The notes beneath the pieces were generated by a model. The model saw only the letters and a program-made list of their open reading frames with translations, had not been told where the DNA came from and did not search any database. From Kordia sp. SMS9 (GTDB taxonomy: Bacteria > Bacteroidota > Bacteroidia > Flavobacteriales > Flavobacteriaceae), in NCBI RefSeq assembly GCF_003352465.1, contig NZ_CP031153.1, forward strand, positions 3,930,001 through 3,994,000: a stretch of 64,000 nucleotides of DNA, read 5' to 3'. Of this stretch, positions 61,179-64,000 are shown piece by piece; position 1 is the stretch's first letter; every line of letters begins with the position of its first letter. The position numbers and the translations under genes are program-made.

Positions 61179-62243
61179 CTACTTCTCCACAATCTCCACT
61201 TCAAACAATTTGTCCCAATATTTTCCGGTTACAAAATACGTGTTCGTTTTTGAGTTATATGCAATCCCATTAAAAACATCAATTTTTGAATGATTGGTTA
61301 CTTTTTCCTTCAAACCTCTAAAATCAACAATACCTTCCAAAGCGCCGTTTTTTGGGTTGATGATCATTACGCTTGGTTTGGTGTAACTGTTTGCGTAAAT
61401 CTTTCCATTTACATATTCCAATTCATTCGATTTTACATACGAACGCTTGTTGTCACACACTTGAATTGCATATTGTTCCGTTAAAGTTTTCGGATCTAAA
61501 ATCCAGATTTTCTCCGTGCCGTCACTTTTATACAATTTTTCGCCATCTGTGCACAATCCCCATCCTTGTTTACTTTTTTTGTATGAAAACGATCTGATTT
61601 TTTCTAAATTATCAGGATTAAACACAAATCCTGTATTTGATCGCCAAGTGAGCATATACAAAGTATCATGCAATACTGTAATACCTTCACCAAAATACTT
61701 CGCTTCCAAATCAATTTTTTGATAAATCTTCCCAGTTTTATAATCTACTTTACGCAGTGAAGACTCTCTATATTGTCCTGTACTTTCAAAAAGGGTATCT
61801 CTAAAAAACTCCAAACCTTGTGTGTAGGCTTTGATATCGTGCGGATACGTCTGTACAATTTTGTACGTATAAATCTTAGGTTTGCTATTTGATAACACGG
61901 TAATATTTTTAACCACAGGCACCGTTTTTCCTTCTCCATACGTAACAGAAGCTTTCAACAATTGTTTTCCCAAAAGCATATTCTCAGGAATCGTTGTTTC
62001 TAATATTGCAGGATTTGTACTCGAATTTTCTAACTTCTGATCGTTCAACGAGTATTCAACAGCCGTAATAGGACCATTATTCGTGTTGATTATGTTTGCT
62101 TTTAAAGGCGCATTTAGCTGAAATTTCTGTGTTTTTCCATCAACTTGTAGTGTAAACTTAGCCGGAGTTGGTTTTTTTTCGCTTCCGCAAGAAAAAATAG
62201 CAAAACTTAAAAATGTGATTATGAATACCTTATAAAACTTCAT
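61179..62243 (-). CDS. glutaminyl-peptide cyclotransferase, lipoprotein
   Basis: 354 residues. The lipoprotein signal ends AIFSC (Cys19). An N-terminal beta domain of about 110 residues precedes the plant-type glutaminyl cyclase five-bladed propeller, recognisable from YPHDIKAYTQGLEF, STGQYRESSLRKVDYKTG, FGEGITVL, LTWRSNTGFVFN, GWGLCTDGEKLYKSDGT and NELEYVNGKIYAN. It forms pyroglutamate on proteins starting with Gln, a common end in exported Bacteroidota proteins (four signal peptides in this window end A/Q). Confidence 0.88.
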   Translation of the reverse strand: MKFYKVFIITFLSFAIFSCGSEKKPTPAKFTLQVDGKTQKFQLNAPLKANIINTNNGPITAVEYSLNDQKLENSSTNPAILETTIPENMLLGKQLLKASVTYGEGKTVPVVKNITVLSNSKPKIYTYKIVQTYPHDIKAYTQGLEFFRDTLFESTGQYRESSLRKVDYKTGKIYQKIDLEAKYFGEGITVLHDTLYMLTWRSNTGFVFNPDNLEKIRSFSYKKSKQGWGLCTDGEKLYKSDGTEKIWILDPKTLTEQYAIQVCDNKRSYVKSNELEYVNGKIYANSYTKPSVMIINPKNGALEGIVDFRGLKEKVTNHSKIDVFNGIAYNSKTNTYFVTGKYWDKLFEVEIVEK

Positions 62244-62296
62244 TGGATTTCTTAATTTTTGGCAAGGTAATTCATAAAAATCAGTTTAAAAAATCA

Positions 62297-62326
62297 TTGC
62301 TTAAATGTAAAAACATATTATCTTTG
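62297..62326 (+). promoter_or_regulatory. promoter TTG-N19-TATCTTTG of the SRP RNA
   Basis: TTG at 62297-62299 and TATCTTTG at 62319-62326, exact 19-bp spacing, 4 bp before the RNA end. It is the best promoter match in the window. Confidence 0.85.
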
Positions 62327-62330
62327 CATC

Positions 62331-62424
62331 GGCAAGTCCTACACAACCAGCTCCTGTTGAATCCTCCAGGGCGGGAACGCAGCAAAGGTAAATGGTCGTA
62401 GCGGTGTGATGTAGGTAGCTTGCC
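62331..62424 (+). ncRNA. ffs: signal recognition particle RNA (bacterial small type)
   Basis: 94 nt with terminal stem GGCAAG/CTTGCC. The conserved apical domain is CAGGGCGGGAACGCAGCAAAGG (the GGAA tetraloop and A-rich internal loop that bind Ffh), flanked by TCCTACACAACC and GGTGTGATGTAGG. A T-run follows at 62426-62432. It targets ribosomes to the membrane with Ffh and FtsY. Confidence 0.95.
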
Positions 62425-62433
62425 ATTTTTTTA
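62425..62433 (+). terminator. T-run ending the SRP RNA
   Basis: A run of T directly after the closing stem GGCAAG/CTTGCC, so the RNA's own terminal stem serves as terminator hairpin. Confidence 0.7.
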
Positions 62434-62505
62434 TTCCCTAAAGTCAAGCATTACGTTCTCCTTTTTTTTAAGCATATTTGTAAAAATTAACCAAAACTTA
62501 AACGA

Positions 62506-63312
62506 ATGTCAAAAGTTGTATTGATTACTGGTGGCTCATCAGGAATTGGAAAATCTATTGGAATTTTACTCGCAGAAAAAGGATATACCGTGTACGGAAC
62601 CAGTAGAAACCCTAATAAATTCAAAGACTTCACAGCTTTTAAATTGATTGCCTTGGATGTACGTGATACAGAAACCATTCAAAAAGCAGTCAATACGATT
62701 ATTGATGCAGAAGGACGTTTGGATGTGTTGATCAACAATGCAGGTGTTGGAATTACAGGTCCGATCGAAGAAACACCCGATGATGAAATCCACAAAGCAT
62801 TTCAAACCAACTTATACGGTCCAATTTCAGTAATGAAAGCCGTGTTACCACAAATGCGCAAACAACAAAGCGGACATATTATAAATGTGACTTCCATTGC
62901 AGGGTATATGGGATTGCCGTACCGCGGAATTTACTCTGCTACCAAAGGTGCGTTAGAATTGATAACAGAAGCCATGCGCATGGAAACCAAAATGTTTGGT
63001 GTGGAAATAGCGAATGTAGCTCCTGGCGATTTTGCTACGAATATTGCCGCAGGACGCTATCATACGCCTGTTTTTGACAATTCTCCATACAAAGAAGTCT
63101 ACGGCAATATGCTCACAGAAATGGACGCGCATGTGGATGGCGGATCAGATCCGAAAATTATGGCAGAATCCGTTTTAAAAATCATCGAAACCAACAAACC
63201 TAAAATTCATTACAAAGTAGGTGCATTTATGCAGAAATTTTCAATTGTGTTGAAACGTGTGTTGCCTGATAAAGTATATGAGAAAATGTTGATGAATCAT
63301 TATAAACTGTAA
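62506..63312 (+). CDS. SDR-family oxidoreductase
   Basis: 268 residues. The NAD(P) motif is TGGSSGIGKSIG, then NNAGVGITGPIEE, catalytic Ser in NVTSIAGYMG, and YSATKGALE (Tyr-xxx-Lys). TSRNPNKFKDF after the second strand suggests NADP preference. The C-terminal part (VDGGSDPKIMAESVLKII...YKVGAFMQKFSIVLKRVLPDKVYEK) is typical of SDR enzymes acting on lipids or steroids, such as DHRS-like proteins. The substrate is unknown. Confidence 0.88.
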   Translation: MSKVVLITGGSSGIGKSIGILLAEKGYTVYGTSRNPNKFKDFTAFKLIALDVRDTETIQKAVNTIIDAEGRLDVLINNAGVGITGPIEETPDDEIHKAFQTNLYGPISVMKAVLPQMRKQQSGHIINVTSIAGYMGLPYRGIYSATKGALELITEAMRMETKMFGVEIANVAPGDFATNIAAGRYHTPVFDNSPYKEVYGNMLTEMDAHVDGGSDPKIMAESVLKIIETNKPKIHYKVGAFMQKFSIVLKRVLPDKVYEKMLMNHYKL

Positions 63313-63324
63313 ACCCATAAAATC

Positions 63325-63900
63325 ATGAAAAAACGATCATATAACATAATACTTGCTTTGTTTTTGATACTGAGCGTAAACTGTTCTGTAAACGCACAAA
63401 GCACTATAGAAGTTCCAAAAGGATATACTACACAAATTGGAAATATGGTAAGCATGCTTGAAGATTTAAAAACTAGAGTTACTAGTAGTGTCAAAAATCT
63501 TTCGCAGGAAGAAACCGACTTTTTATTAGACAAAGATGCCAATCGTGTAGGAGCGATGATTTTACATTTAGCGGCTACAGAAAAATACTATCAGGTATAT
63601 ACTTTTGAAGGTCGTGCATTTAATAAAGAAGAAGAGGAAGCATGGATGACAGCGTTGGGATTAGGAGAAAAGGCAAGAGAAAAATACGTTGGCAAACCGA
63701 TTGATTATTATTTAAAAATTTGGGATGAAGTCCGAAAAGAAACTTTGACTAAGCTAAAAGAGAAAGACGATACTTGGTTCAAATCTTTAGGCGCTGAAGA
63801 TGTTATGAGTAATCAATATGCTTGGTATCATGTTATGGAGCATCAAGCGAATCACATGGGGCAAATTAGACTTGTTATTAAAAGAATTCCTAAGAAATAA
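63325..63900 (+). CDS. secreted DinB-like protein
   Basis: 191 residues. The signal peptide ends SVNAQ. The mature protein is a four-helix DinB-like bundle; candidate metal-binding histidines are in AMILHLAATEKYY, YAWYHVMEHQANHMGQIR. It starts 12 bp after the SDR stop, so the two are co-transcribed. A secreted DinB family member is unusual among cytoplasmic thiol transferases, and its role is unknown. Confidence 0.8.
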   Translation: MKKRSYNIILALFLILSVNCSVNAQSTIEVPKGYTTQIGNMVSMLEDLKTRVTSSVKNLSQEETDFLLDKDANRVGAMILHLAATEKYYQVYTFEGRAFNKEEEEAWMTALGLGEKAREKYVGKPIDYYLKIWDEVRKETLTKLKEKDDTWFKSLGAEDVMSNQYAWYHVMEHQANHMGQIRLVIKRIPKK

Positions 63901-64000
63901 TAAGTAGTTCTTAAGCTTTTGATTATAAAAAAAGCTGCAATACCAAAATTTAATTCATGCAAAGTTCAGATACTTTTTTACTAGAATCTAAACTGAAACG

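Noticed and set aside
63914..64000. Start of another gene at 63957, or the C-terminus of a minus-strand gene, and a 7-bp hairpin at 63914
   Set aside because: Only about 44 bp remain before the window edge; both readings are open and neither can be supported.

Overview
The window is a 64 kb chromosomal segment from a member of the Flavobacteriaceae (Bacteroidota). The evidence is the AT-rich, tightly packed layout, several promoters of the Bacteroidota type (TTG about 19 bp before TAnnTTTG), a PorX-type regulator with a PglZ domain, a T9SS type B sorting domain, the LpxC-FabZ fusion, and many lipoproteins. A Kordia-like genus is a guess only. No rRNA, tRNA, CRISPR array, prophage or insertion sequence was seen. 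The only RNA gene found is the small SRP RNA.

Layout. 0-2.4 kb: end of a FAD/Fe-S oxidoreductase, a DUF6090-type membrane protein and an LpxH-like phosphoesterase. 2.5-11.6 kb: a run of + strand genes with aroC, a dicarboxylate/amino-acid symporter, a glutathione-synthetase-like ATP-grasp ligase, a sulfurtransferase, an RDD membrane protein, two small membrane proteins, an N-formylglutamate-amidohydrolase-like protein and a DUF1704 (QEGLA) metallopeptidase. 11.6-23.5 kb: a large T9SS-exported PKD protein, tandem alpha/beta hydrolases, a small lipoprotein, an XRE regulator divergent from an M14 carboxypeptidase across a promoter with seven TGTTTACA octamers, an Lrp/AsnC regulator and PEP carboxylase. 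23.5-36 kb: DinB, aroB, proline dehydrogenase, an M16 protease, alanine dehydrogenase, three tandem copies of a two-gene module (about 50-residue lipoprotein overlapped in another frame by a four-helix membrane protein), tsaE and porX. 36-43 kb: HD hydrolase, lpxD, lpxC-fabZ, lpxA, efp, a second lpxD-like gene and sucD. 43-53 kb: an orphan Cys-rich peptide precursor, an S9 peptidase, fabG, a von Willebrand-type membrane protein, a prohibitin-like protein and an OmpA protein. 53-61 kb: the complete his operon hisGDCBHAF(IE). 61-64 kb: glutaminyl cyclase, SRP RNA, an SDR enzyme and a secreted DinB-like protein.

Regulation and repeats. The his operon starts with a textbook attenuator: a 19-residue leader peptide with five His codons, an antiterminator segment and a terminator. 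Its intergenic gaps are filled with short imperfect palindromes from several dispersed families. Where copies differ, the two arms tend to change together, so the elements appear to be selected or propagated as hairpins.

Best candidates for something undescribed: (1) the triplicated overlapping lipoprotein/membrane-protein module at 31.4-33.6 kb, with its conserved promoter, long inverted repeats with compensating arm changes, and a third copy lacking the usual ATG; (2) the TGTTTACA array of the XRE regulator; (3) the orphan RiPP-like precursor at 43.2 kb.
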